Source of the DNA: Anoplopoma fimbria
Lineage: Eukaryota > Chordata > Actinopteri > Perciformes > Anoplopomatidae
DNA length: 64,000 nt
Assembly: GCF_027596085.1 (NCBI RefSeq)
Contig: NC_072467.1
Coordinates: 11,506,476 to 11,570,475 of the forward strand
Direction: 5' to 3'
Of this stretch, positions 1-13,464 are shown in pieces. The notes under the pieces were generated by a model that was not told where the DNA came from, did no database searches, and saw nothing but the letters and a program-made list of their open reading frames with translations. Positions within the stretch are counted from its first letter, which is position 1. Each line of letters opens with the position of its first letter. The translations under genes and the position numbers were made by a program.

Positions 1-898
1 TCATGGTGGATGTCATGAAGAGGATAAACCTGCGTTTAACTCGCACACAAACACAAGTGTTTAGATTCCACAATCCAAATCCACATGAACACACCCGTCG
101 CTCCTCATGACTCTGAGTGTGTCGCTGACGGCAGGACCAAAATAACGTAAATTTAATTAGGCCTAATAAAACGGCTGAGTGCAGCAATCAGCGACCCATC
201 AGCGGGACGGGAAACACGACCAGAATGAAATGACTGCACGGGGACGTGTATTAAAAAGCTAATAACATAATTACACACACAACAGCTCGCCTTGTAACCG
301 CTAAACAAAACTGGCAGAATGCTAATGGTCGTCCCATGCAGCTTTAACTTCCTCTCTCTCCAAATCATCCATCACTACATTTCCTCTCTCTCTAATTCTT
401 TCTGCAATACAGCTGGTAATGATCTAAGATTCACAAATTTGGTAATGATCTATCTATCAGTTCACATTGTTGTCGAAACAAAGCGGCTGCAATTTTAATT
501 GTGTTGTTACAAATTAGCAATTACTATAAATAATTTAAAGATAAAACGTTATGAATTCAGATTTTAAAAAACGTTTCTGCTTCAGCAGATCAATGTAAAA
601 TCAGCCTTCTGGTGTCAAACTTTTGCATATTGAAGGCCAAATACTCAAATCAAGCAACAATAAGCAAAATACATTTTTGTACTAGACATAAATATAATCT
701 AGTCAGGCCCATTGCTTTAAAGGCCAGCACTGCTGGTTTGTGTTTTCCTTCAGATTTTATTTCCTCTCATTTTGCTTACGAAATGTCACTTACAGTCTCA
801 CAGAGAGGTTTTTCATAAAATTGAGCTCAATATTTGACCTCAGTATATCAGCAGATTGTAACGGACTGTAAGTCACTATGTGTTCTCCCCTGATGTGA
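1..898. other. No gene recognised; possible conserved non-coding block near 120-345
   Basis: No exon-like open frame with splice signals or recognisable domain is visible on either strand. Positions 120-345 are unusually complex for this window, contain no repeat, and carry homeodomain-type TAATTA and TAAT cores and the 12-bp palindrome ATTAGGCCTAAT at 155-166. This would fit a regulatory element, but that is inference only. The rest is A/T-rich with a few short CT runs. Confidence 0.4.
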
Positions 899-1328
899 TA
901 GTGACTATGTTTACATGCACACTTAAATTCCTCTATTATTTAGTAAATTACTGTATTCCAAATTTGATATGCGTCAGCAAAACAGCATATTCCATTTTGG
1001 CCCACATTTCAATTCAGAAGGAAAAACACACCAACTTTTAAACTTAAAACTTAATATCCTTAACTTGCATATCAACAGATGTTGGTTTTTGGATAAGCAC
1101 ACATTTTACAAAGCTTACCTTTTCAAGAAGGAGGTAGTAGGAAAGAAAGAGGGAGGCTGTGTTAGTGCAGCCAAACAGTCACTGTTAATCAGCATATTGC
1201 TGCGTGTTAACAGGAATATAAATGGAATATTTATTTTCATTAGCCACGTAGACAGCTGGGTAGGAATATTACTTTTTCAGAAAAAGGGCAAAAGCCATTA
1301 TATTTTGTGTGTATAAATGTAGTCACTA
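899..1328. mobile_element. TA-flanked MITE (non-autonomous DNA transposon)
   Basis: The left end reads TAGTGACTATGTTTACATGC. The right end, reverse-complemented, reads TAGTGACTACATTTATACAC. This is an imperfect inverted terminal repeat of about 24 bp starting and ending in TA, the target preferred by Tc1/mariner-type elements. The 430-bp interior is A/T-rich, and its open frame (969-1316, +) encodes nothing recognisable. Ends of the form 'GTTTACATGCAC' are familiar from teleost MITEs. The superfamily assignment is inferred from the TA flanks alone. Confidence 0.6.
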
Positions 1329-2243
<915 letters not shown>

Positions 2244-2785
2244 GTAAATGGCTGTGTGAGCTTGTGCGTGAATAGGCTTGTATCAGTGCATCAGTTTGTG
2301 TGTGTGTGTTGATGAAAAACTCAGCGAGGTGACTCAAGGCTGCAGCTGCTTACGAAACTGCTGAACTATCTGGCAGATTTGAATGAACATAAATGAACAT
2401 GTGAACAACAGGGAGGGGGTAAGAAAATACAACACAGAATTGATGCGCTGGGCTTACAGTTGCTAGGCAATTTCAGCAATCAGTGGATGTATCTTTCCCA
2501 ACAGCAATAAGCTCAAGCTCCCCTTCATAAACAATAATTCAGTTTTTTTAATTGAGTGGAAATTATTTTAAACTGGGTTTTGTCTAACACTAATGTTGGA
2601 TAAAAAAAATAAATGTTTTATGTAAAAGTAACCCTAGAATTGTCGACTTAAAGTTTCAGTAGTTTGGTTCAGCTCTGCATTCACACTGATGCGTTTAATA
2701 GTTTATCCATGCATTTTAGCCTTTTATTTTAACTTCTTTACTCACTCAGTTTGCATCCATTTCAATTCACAACACAGTGTTAAGG

Positions 2786-3300
2786 TTTTAAAGAGGAACG
2801 CAACTTTTCCCAACTCCACATCGAAGTCCGTTTACAGGCGTTGAGGAGCACTACTGCGTATGTGAGAACAAGTTGCATAAAGTGTTTTGTTGCTCCAGAG
2901 GGAGCTGTGTGAAGGCCAATAAATTGCCTCAAGTGATGTCATTTGAGTCAGCAAAAGTTTGGGATGAAGACTACAAGTTTAAAGATGAAACAACATCTGG
3001 GGTGTGAAGTTAGACCAGATTTATCTTACAAGACCTCTGAATGTTGCTCCTCATCTTTGTTAGTTTAGGGAAAGCTCCCATAACACACCTGACTCTCTGC
3101 CTGAACTGTATGCAGTTGAGTTGCATTGTGGGTTATGGGTAAAAGCCAAGTTTTGGTTCTACTGCATGGTGATCTTTGTTTCACTAACCATGAGTCCAAC
3201 ATGTTACAGGAGTGCAATTCTATATCAATGGAGTACTCAGATCCAGGTTGGTGTGAGGCTCTTCTGGCTGCAGTGCCACTTATGCAGTTGTCAGTTTCTG
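2786..3300. repeat. Probable degenerate interspersed repeat
   Basis: Phrases such as 'CCAGAGGGAGCTGTGTGAAG' (2895-2914) and 'GAGTTGCATTGTGGGTTATG' (3118-3137) resemble a widespread teleost interspersed repeat that I recall from other fish sequences. Boundaries, class and orientation cannot be fixed by eye. The overlapping open frames (3121-3402 and 3126-3371 on +, 3065-3319 on -) show no recognisable domain and are treated as chance. Confidence 0.35.
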
Positions 3301-4207
3301 CATTCCAAATATTTGTCAAAAGGAACAGGTTATCTTGGATCCCTCACCAAAAAGCCAACGGGAATGGATAAAATAATCTCTGTGGCAAACAAACGTTTAT
3401 GATATGTTTAGTTCAAGAAGTGAATCATCAAATATGAGAACCAGTTTTATAATTTTTGAAGTGTGAATGCAATCACCAAAAGTAAAAAGCTAGTGTTAGG
3501 CTATAAACAAAATACACCACGGTCGCCTTACTTCAACTTCACCGCCACTGAGCTAAAGGCGGACTGGTGATCGGCATATTCACATTTGAAGTCTCATTTA
3601 GTCATGTGTTGGCAACTTTTAAAGACAAGTAAAGGCTTCAAAATGTGGGGTTATCTACTGACCCCAGTAGTGAGTCCGAACAAAAACTCATTCCAATGAC
3701 CATTGACTTTGAGACTTTCCTGGTTTTAGGACTCATACCTGCAGCGCTACATAGCATAATTATGACAATCTGAATGATTCAAATTACATGATATCCTACA
3801 TTAAGTTGGGTTTCTCAACATAAACAAACAAAAAAAGATGATTTTTGATTGAAACTTTCCACTAAGGAATATGAAACATTGCTTAAATTTTACAATAGAT
3901 TACAGATAATCTGGCTAGGCTTTTAGTTTAAAACCGGTCTGATCATCTACACCCCTGTTGCTTCAACTAAGTCATGTTGGATTTTAGTGTTCCCAATTGT
4001 CAGCAATTACTTTGAGTCTAATCTTACGAGTCCCTGTTGTCTTTCTTTTCCTCTCACACATTATCACACTTAAACTCTCTTTCCATCTGTTTCTGAACCA
4101 GTCTCACTGCCCTCCCTCTCCCCGTGTCATCACGTAGCGCTGTTTATTCTGTTTTCACACTGTTTTACTCCAGAAGACAGATGAGACATTAGTGTTCTCC
4201 CAGGCCA

Positions 4208-4208
<1 letters not shown>
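3301..4208. other. No gene recognised
   Basis: Mixed sequence without a coding signature. It may include more of the old repeat to its left ('TGACCCCAGTAGTGAGTCCG' near 3660), but no element boundary is visible. Confidence 0.35.

Positions 4209-4241
<33 letters not shown>
4209..4241 (+). repeat. (CA)n microsatellite
   Basis: About 16 CA units. Shorter CA tracts follow at about 4328-4344 and 4439-4455, so the repeat is regionally clustered. Confidence 0.95.
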
Positions 4242-4244
<3 letters not shown>

Positions 4245-4637
4245 CATGCAAACTCCCAGGACAACACTTTAGACACCATACACGCCCTCAATGCTCCCAC
4301 TGGACACATCTGAAAGTACATTGTTGAACACACACACACACACATAAGCCTCACATACATACACACTCTGTTCTTCGTATCCCATACTCTCTCTTATCTG
4401 TTTTAACCCACGGCCAGTGGACACAGCCATAAAGATTCACACACACACACACACAACTCCAGAACATCTCTTTTCAGCCAATCACAGTGATTTAAAATGC
4501 CACACCATGCTCTCCTAAAGTTCCCCCAGTGTATCTCTCATTGTCTTTTCTACACTTTCTCTCCGTTTCACTAGTTCCCCATCAATATACCTCCTGTTCA
4601 CCAATCCTTCTTTCTAAATCACCATCACCAAAATCCA

Positions 4638-4638
<1 letters not shown>

Positions 4639-4691
<53 letters not shown>
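4639..4691 (+). repeat. (CT)n microsatellite
   Basis: About 26 CT units in a wider pyrimidine-rich block (about 4500-4740). Serine/leucine frames (+) and arginine/glutamate frames (-) across it are artefacts of the dinucleotide. Homopurine/homopyrimidine mirror repeats of this kind can form H-DNA. Confidence 0.97.
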
Positions 4692-4694
<3 letters not shown>

Positions 4695-6502
4695 TGCCCT
4701 CTACCCACCCTCCCTTCCTCTTCTCTCCATTCTCCCAGTTGGTTATTAATGGTTTTAATTTACCGAGAGGAAGGACCTTGGTGCCCACAGAGGCATCCCC
4801 CTCTGCCCCCAGTGTGTATTTGTGTGTGTGAGAGAGAGGGATGGAGAGACCCCCTGCTCATCCCCGTGTAGCCGAGATGCGATAACGCTCTGTCTTCTTT
4901 AACTGTGCTGCTCCCTCAAGGTACCCAACATCCTTCTTCCTTCACCTCCTCCTCCAGCTCTATCACTTTCTCAACAATCTCTTTTACTTTCTCAGACCTC
5001 GTCTTTTTCCCGGTTATTTCTTCCCCGTTTTTCATCCTTCTCAGAAACTTGTGATGTCCCCCGTATTAGCTTCTACACCAGCATGTTGTGACCAGTTGCC
5101 CCGGGTGTCTGCGCTTCCCCTGTTGACTTGTTGTTTGACAAGGTTGCTTGTTATCATTTGTGCTACCGCCTCTGTTGCTGGGCAACCATTGATGTTGGTG
5201 TTTGTGTGCACCATGTGTCCCAGAGATCACTTGTCAAATAGAGTTCAGGGCTGTTGTGTGTTTTTTTTTTTCCACCCCGTATTCTGAAGCTCTTCCTGCG
5301 GTTCAAAGGACGTTGCTGAGAAACATGATGTATTTTGGTGTTATAACAACTGATGATGGAGAGCAAAGCAGAATAACAGTTTTTAAACATATTTAAATGT
5401 GGCTTTAATTCTTGTGATATTTATGTGGTAATAACTTTTACTTGTGTTATTTTAATAACAGAATTATTTTAACATACTTATTTATTTTTATCATATTCTT
5501 ATGTACTTTTCCTAATGTTTTCATTTCACATTTCACGTCAAATGTTGTGTTTATTGTCATGTCAGGTCTACATGTTCTTGTAATAAATACAACTACTTTA
5601 TATAAAAGAGCTAGATGATTTGTCCAAATTTGTGAATGACTACATTTTTTCAGAGACCAAAAAATACCGAATCTAAAGAAGCAATGCAACACTGAAAATT
5701 AAGATTTATTTAATTATGATATATTAAATATAAATCAATCAGCAGCAAGTGGTGGAGACATTTTGTTAATCTTTTCACAGATTTAAACGATTGGAGGAGA
5801 CTCTACACAGGAGGAGATGTAATTAGTACACAAGTGAAAACACCTGTGTGGGCGGACTATGGCAGTGTAGAGGCTTACAACCCTGAACCTGAAGTCATCA
5901 CTGTATCTGGGTACACTTTCATATTCAGGCTGTAAAACTTGAAGACTGAGTCGTACACAAAATCAGATAAGGTAGATTTTGAGTGCTTTGGCTGCAGGGT
6001 GCCGTGTTGGGTTAGCGTAGAAAAGGGACGTTTTTTTTCCACAATATGAAACAACATCATTAAACTGCAACGACCAATCAAGATCACAAATCAAAGTGAA
6101 AACAAAAGCACCATAGACAATAACATTGTCAGTATTTAAAAAAAAAAAAAAAAAATCTTAAAATACAAAAAAGATTTTGGAGGATTCGTAGAATACAGTG
6201 GAAAATAGAAAAAAATGAATGTGTGATGGAGGACAACTGGTTCAAGTCTCATATCAAAGATGGCTATTCTCACATTTTAATGTTTGTAGACTGTGGTTCT
6301 CAAATAAAGATGTTGTGGTTTTTACTTGACGAAGGTCCATGACTGAAACATTGTATATTTAAAAAATGTGATTTATTAACTTAAACAAATCCCAGTGTTC
6401 CCTCACCAGACAGTGTATATTCAGACAATATTGCAGAGCTGTAAAACAATGACATCCTGTTGAAGAGAGAAAAGAGAAACTGCAGCCTGACATGCAAACA
6501 AA

Positions 6503-6506
<4 letters not shown>
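4692..6506. other. No gene recognised
   Basis: No exon or repeat family is recognisable. Contains a T run (about 5262-5270), an A run (about 6139-6154) and an A/T-rich core (5400-5760). The block at 4735-4800, with homeodomain-like ATTAATGG and TTTAATTT cores, could be regulatory, but nothing proves it. Confidence 0.35.

Positions 6507-6546
<40 letters not shown>
6507..6546 (+). repeat. (CA)n microsatellite
   Basis: About 20 CA units following an AAAC-type lead-in. Confidence 0.95.
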
Positions 6547-6548
<2 letters not shown>

Positions 6549-6853
6549 CAGTCCACATTTTACAGGAATGGCATCTGTTCACATTTTGAACCATGCAATG
6601 GCTCGTATCCCTTTTCCACAGGTGGAGACTTTCTCCTGGTTTGCTTCCTCTTCGACCATTTCTATATCTTTCTATTATTTTTCCATCTCTCTACCTCAAC
6701 ACTCTTCCAGTCATCTTTCTTTTACTCTTTTTCTCAGGCTCTCTCTCTCTCCCTCTCTCTCTCTACCTCTCTCTCGACCCAATTACTTCAGTCTTCCTTC
6801 GTGTCAGATGGCCACACCGATTTCAGATCTTTGTTTCTGTTTCTCTCTTTAAT
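6547..6853. other. Pyrimidine-rich spacer between CA arrays
   Basis: The segment at about 6640-6780 is strongly C/T-rich with several CTCT runs. Open frames through it are low-complexity artefacts. No gene seen. Confidence 0.5.
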
Positions 6854-6889
6854 ACACACACACACACACACACATACACACACACATAC
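6854..6889 (+). repeat. Interrupted (CA)n microsatellite
   Basis: CA units broken by two CATA variants, which suggests an older array than its pure neighbours. Confidence 0.9.
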
Positions 6890-7182
6890 AGAAAGCCTCC
6901 ATCTGACAAAGAACTCATGCACATACACACAGAGTAAGAGGATATCAAGCAGGCGTGCTCACCATTAATATTTTACTAATATGACAGGTGGGTATGATGT
7001 GATTTGATGTGTGTGTCCGCATGTGTGTGTGATGTGCACCCATCACTTTTAATGAGGGCAGACAAAGCATATGGAGAGAGGCAGGGAGGCAAGCCGTTTT
7101 CCAGTGCCTTTTATTTTCCCTTTGAGTGCAAGTGTGTGTGCGCACGCTGTGTTTTGCTGCCGTGTTCTGTCTCTCTCTCTGT

Positions 7183-7188
<6 letters not shown>

Positions 7189-7252
<64 letters not shown>
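7189..7252 (+). repeat. (GT)n microsatellite
   Basis: About 32 GT units, preceded by a short CT run and GTGTCT variants (7170-7188). First of three long arrays within 550 bp. Confidence 0.97.
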
Positions 7253-7254
<2 letters not shown>

Positions 7255-7347
7255 ATTCTGAAATACATTTGTGTTTCTGTGTGCGAGCTGCGGAGAACGG
7301 GGCACAAGTGAAACAATAGTAGTAAAAGACAAGGGAGTGTGTGTGTG

Positions 7348-7350
<3 letters not shown>

Positions 7351-7438
<88 letters not shown>
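7351..7438 (+). repeat. (GT)n microsatellite
   Basis: About 44 pure GT units, separated by one TTTT interruption from a shorter GT run at 7337-7348. Confidence 0.97.
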
Positions 7439-7440
<2 letters not shown>

Positions 7441-7624
7441 GCAGATCGTTGCACAGTGAACGCATGGTGTCAAAAAGACAGATGGGTAATGTCAAGCATT
7501 TCATAACTGTGAAGTTCAAACTTTTTCCAGATCTTATTTAACCAGACGCACTGGCTTGAAACACATTATTATTTACAGTAACAGCCAAGGGAGAGTAGTT
7601 GGAGGGGTGTGCAAGGTTACGCAT

Positions 7625-7627
<3 letters not shown>

Positions 7628-7700
<73 letters not shown>

Positions 7701-7710
7701 ACACACACAC
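7628..7710 (+). repeat. (CA)n microsatellite, inverted relative to the two GT arrays upstream
   Basis: About 40 CA units with one CCC interruption near 7699. It lies about 190 bp downstream of the 7351-7438 GT array in the opposite sense, so the two can pair as an inverted repeat. Confidence 0.97.
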
Positions 7711-8680
7711 TTGTACACACACAAACCCACAGGCAAAATGTTTTTATTGGAGCTTTCCATGCACGCCACTTAACAATTCTGCTGAGGCATTAGAGGGTTA
7801 AATGCTTTGTTAAAGGGCATCAGTGCATCGGTGCAGCATTCATAAAAGTAACTGAGGCTTTGTTGAGCTTTGTTGTTAAAATCTTGATCTAATTTGGTAA
7901 TGTGTCCATGTGGTAGCCTATAGTATGTTCACTTTTTCTTAAACCTTAAATGCAATGTGGCATGTTACTCATAAGCAGCATTGTTTTTTCAAATTAGTGG
8001 ATGGGTAGTTAAATAAATCAGAATATCCCTAATTGGCCAAGTATGTGGGCACATACAACAAATATGAATCATCTTGTTTTGCATGCTCTCTTGATGTACT
8101 TGCACAGAAAAAGAAATATGAGCTATTTCTGAGGAATTGTGGTGAGAATGCTGGATGTTGAAAAGCTGATGCTCTGAGCCAGCAAGGCTGTAAAAGCTGA
8201 ATAATATCTGTGGTGTATGAAAGTTGTGGAATAGTTCAAAGTTTGTTGAAAAGCTGATGCTTAACTGTATTGCTAGCTTTAATGTGTATAAAGAAGCAGT
8301 CGAAGGACAATTAAAATCAGGCTGCACCAAACTTGGAAACTAACTCAAATAAAGAAAAACTGTATTGAAACTTATCTTTAATTTCCAGTTTAGTTTTTAT
8401 TCTAAACCTACATTCAAACAATAACATTTTGTTAAGAAATAGGGAGCAGACAAAAGTTTACAGGCTCTGCTCAATTTTAAATATCTTAAACCTAGCTCTG
8501 CTAAACTCTAATAAGAACTAATCATAGATTTTATTAATCTGCCTGAGTTTCCCGTTAAGACAAAGTTACCTCCGGGCCTTTTATTTTGAAAATCTAGAGA
8601 AATCATCAGTTATCTGTTAAGATACAGTTACTCTACAGGACTTTTATTATGAAGGGGTGTCTTACCAAATCATACTGATT
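7711..8680. other. No gene recognised; one short repeated phrase
   Basis: A/T-rich. The 18-base phrase 'TGTTGAAAAGCTGATGCT' occurs twice, about 89 bp apart (near 8157 and 8246), suggesting an old local duplication or repeat remnant. No coding feature is supported. Confidence 0.4.
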
Positions 8681-8689
8681 GTCACTGAT

Positions 8690-9097
8690 CTGTGACACTG
8701 GAGGCAGACTTGAACCCAGAAGCATGACAACACACCATCTCAAGTTCAGGTAGAACTGGTTTACTTCAAAGTTTAGTCAAAAGACCAGCAAAAGGTCAAG
8801 CCAGGCAATCAGTCTTTGTGAAGGTCAAAAGGTCAGGAACGGGCAACAAGAATAAAGAAATTAAAAAAACAAGACAATCTGGCAGAGAGTTAGTGCACCT
8901 GAAACGGTATTAATACAGAGAGGAACTAACGAGTTAATGGATGCAGCTGAATATGGGGGGAAACTCAGATGAAGGGAATGAGGTAATCAGAGGCTGAAGG
9001 AAGAGTCTGAATCTGAAATGACAGAATTTAGAGACAAGGTCAAAACAAAGCATGACAGAGTAAGTTGTGACACATCCGGATGTCTTTCTGATTCGGA
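8690..9097. repeat. Probable decayed transposable element
   Basis: The block opens with 'TGTGACACTGGAGGCAGAC' and carries 'AGTTGTGACAC' near its right end (9063-9073), which are terminal-type sequences. It lacks any intact reading frame. Its last 63 bp (9035-9097) recur at 9275-9337. The class is unknown to me. Confidence 0.35.
9035..9097 (+). repeat. 63-bp direct repeat, copy 1
   Basis: Identical to 9275-9337 except at one position (A at 9080, T at 9320). The copies are offset by exactly 240 bp. The match starts at CAAGGTCAAAAC and ends at CTGATTCGGA, followed in both copies by a short A run and ACTC. Confidence 0.95.
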
Positions 9098-9274
9098 CCG
9101 CATAAAAAAAACTCAGTATTTAGACAGTTATAACTGACAGTTGTGAGCCGTCTCCGCTGCTGTCGGCTCTTGTTTGCTGGTGAAATGCATTCTGGGATAC
9201 TTGGCTGTCCAAAGTCCACACAAGTCTACACCGATGCACTATTGTACAGAGAAGTTCACATATTGAGAAACGGC

Positions 9275-9337
9275 CAAGGTCAAAACAAAGCATGACAGAG
9301 TAAGTTGTGACACATCCGGTTGTCTTTCTGATTCGGA
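9275..9337 (+). repeat. 63-bp direct repeat, copy 2
   Basis: Second copy of the repeat at 9035-9097, with 62 of 63 positions identical. The near identity suggests a recent duplication compared with the decayed surroundings. Confidence 0.95.
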
Positions 9338-10770
<1,433 letters not shown>

Positions 10771-10814
10771 TCACTCCACCTTTTACAGACATGCAAGCCT
10801 TAAACTCCTCTTAG

Positions 10815-10815
<1 letters not shown>

Positions 10816-10852
<37 letters not shown>
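10816..10852 (+). repeat. (CA)n microsatellite, inverted partner of 10647-10768
   Basis: About 18 CA units, only about 47 bp after the GT array and in the opposite sense. A stem of up to about 37 bp is possible with a short loop. Confidence 0.97.
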
Positions 10853-10854
<2 letters not shown>

Positions 10855-12330
10855 CCACCTCATTAGCAGCAGGACATGACATTTCTGGACCATTCCGGAC
10901 AGTCGTGTGGAGGAGGAGGGGGGATGACAGAATCCGTAATTCCTCGTTTTGACCAGAATTCATACTCACTCACCATTAGAACAAAAGGGAAAATAAGTCC
11001 TTGGAGTTTATTGAGGTGAAATTGACTCTGCAGCGAGAGCTTAGGGTAGCTCAGGACATCTTGCATACACAAAGTCAGCGTGCGCCGTCCCAAGAACACA
11101 TTGGATGCTTATATAACATCCAAGAGAGGTTATTACTTATTGATTTTTTAGTTTTTCCACGTTCCTTTTGCATCTGATTCGTTGACGCACCCTGCAAATA
11201 GCCAACATGACAAAACAAAACATCGCTATCATTGGACTTTACTGATAGAACATTCAGTACAATGTTAAACATCTACCATATACGTGGGGGGCCAGAGAAG
11301 CCAAAAACATGTGAAATTTACATCCGAAGTCTTGTGTTGATAACATTATTGTTTTCACCTGCATGGCACATGTTGGCAACGTGTAAAATGTTCACAGAAT
11401 GAATGCACGTTAAGGTAAGAGGAGCCGTAGAAAAGGAGATGGAGCAGTCTGTCACAGACTCAGGGTCATAACATCACGCCCCGCTTAACCCGCCAATACA
11501 CATACTATGACATATGAGAACTCTGTGATGCAGATGAAAAAAAAACAACACCCATTTATTTACCCATCTATGCTCGTACACACATGCATCCCGCGGGTGT
11601 AGCCTGGTAGCAAGCTGCTGGTTAATCACTGTGCTAATGTCACTAAGCTGATTGGTCCGTCAGGTCATTTTGATGTCTGATAGAGAAACCACAAGGCTAG
11701 ATGACTAACTGGTATGACTCACTTCCTGTCTTCTCTCTCTCTCTCTATCAATCTATCCATCTATGGTGGCTGGGTTTACTTGCAATTTTCTCTTAAATAC
11801 TGACATTTTTAATGTAAAATCTGTTTTGCCAGAATACACAATGACAGCTGCAGAGAACAGGGTTTCATTTCCCCCCTTGACATCCCCCGTAATTGCAATG
11901 TTCGCCCAAAATTACTATAATTATTTTTTTTGCTTTTGGGAATGGACACTGGCACGGGCCAAAACTTAGATGTGACTACACGTCAACTTTGTACTTTTTT
12001 TTTACAGCTACCAATGTAAAATTAAAATCAGTGGTCTTGTGAAGTACAGTTACAGACACCTCGATTTGGCTGACCTTGACCGTGACAACACTTCGAAGTG
12101 CAATTTAAATATTTGGTATACTCATGTATAGTACTGTCACACCTATATCCATTTTACAACAACCATGATAAGAAAGCTCTTATCCCTGGTTTTAGAATAT
12201 AATTAAATATATCATAAATATTTAGTAGTTATAATAGCACAAAAAAATAGATCCAAATTGTAATAAATCCCAATTATCCTTTGATAAAGGTGGATTATAA
12301 CAACCTGTTTTTCTAATCTGCCATGCTCTT
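10853..12330. other. No gene recognised
   Basis: Mostly complex, A/T-rich sequence with no recognisable exon or element. Short simple tracts only (CT near 11732, A run near 11537, T run near 11995). Confidence 0.4.
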
Positions 12331-12670
12331 TTATTTATTTTGTGTGGCTTTCTTTTTTCATTTCCTCTCTTTCATTGATCCTTTGCTCTTTCTCTTTTCT
12401 CTTTTCTTCTTTCTCTCCCTCTCTCTCCTGCAGATTTATTGCTGACAGGACGACTGACGTAAACTCTGTCAGTTTAGCACTTTCCCTCTCTAAGGTTGCA
12501 TTTGGCCTGCGAGGCCGAGAAGGACATTGCTGGAGAAAAAGAATAGATAAAGGAATGAAGGTAGAAATACTGAGAAAAAAAAGATCCACTTCCTCCCTCT
12601 TTCCCCTCTCTATAACCACTTTCCGTCTCCCCCATCCTTTTCACGCCCCCTCTCTCTCTCTCTCTTTGGC
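12331..12670. repeat. Pyrimidine-rich low-complexity region
   Basis: C/T-rich clusters at 12348-12430 and 12585-12668 flank a short mixed segment containing 'GGCCTGCGAGGCCGAGAAGG'. Frames through it (SLSL on +, RERE on -) are compositional. Confidence 0.7.
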
Positions 12671-12755
12671 CTTTCCATCGCATTGATCAGAAACACCAAA
12701 ATCCAAAACAGAGAGCAGAAAAAAACCTTTGTGATAACTTTGGCAGATGAGAATG

Positions 12756-12950
12756 AGGGAAGCAGAAAAATAAGACACAGAGATAGAGAAAGAGGACAGA
12801 AGAAAAGGAGACAGGATCGGGAAATGAGACAGAGAGAAAGGAAGAAAGGAAGGAGGGGGGGGGGGGGGGGGGGGGTTCTGTTTGAATTCTCCATTAAAAG
12901 AATCAACTGCAGCCCAGGAGAGATAGAGATAGATGAAAAGACAGAGAGAC
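12756..12950. repeat. Polypurine tract with a 21-base G homopolymer
   Basis: Nearly all A/G on the plus strand, with an uninterrupted G run at 12855-12875. The run is long enough for intramolecular G-quadruplex or triplex structure and is prone to length error in sequencing and assembly. The proline-rich minus-strand frames are artefacts. Confidence 0.9.
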
Positions 12951-13381
12951 GGTGAAAGAAGGAGGCGATGGGTTATCTCTCTCTCTATCACTCTCTGACA
13001 CACAAGATCACACGCATTTGCACACATACGGAATTCAGTATCGATGAGAGCTCCTGGAATTGATAGTATAATTTTGGCAAAGCCCTAACACCTGCGGTAC
13101 AGAAACAGCTGTGTGTGTGTGTGTGTGAGAGAGAGCGAAAGAGCGAGAGTTTGAGGTAGAGGCAGAAGATGATTATTTTCTTACTGACCACAGAAGGCAG
13201 GCTGCTTATAAGAGAGCATCCTTTGTATTAGAGATGAACATTTTAAGGAAAATATCCAGTTAATGTATTATCAAATGTACATTTAAAAAAAATCTGTCAG
13301 AGAAAAGTTATATTTTGTGCACACGTAGCGATTTATTTTAATAGAAGAAGAAGAATAACTTAATTTTTTCACTTATCATTT

Positions 13382-13383
<2 letters not shown>

Positions 13384-13461
<78 letters not shown>
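13384..13461 (+). repeat. (CA)n microsatellite
   Basis: About 39 uninterrupted CA units. A short GT run (13110-13127) lies about 260 bp upstream in the opposite sense. Confidence 0.98.

Positions 13462-13464
<3 letters not shown>

Noticed and set aside
6945..7519. Open frames of 156 and 169 codons (His-Thr repeats) on the minus strand
   Set aside because: They exist only because CA/GT repeats lack stop codons in two frames. Non-repeat flanks show no domain, and the same artefact recurs at every CA/GT array.
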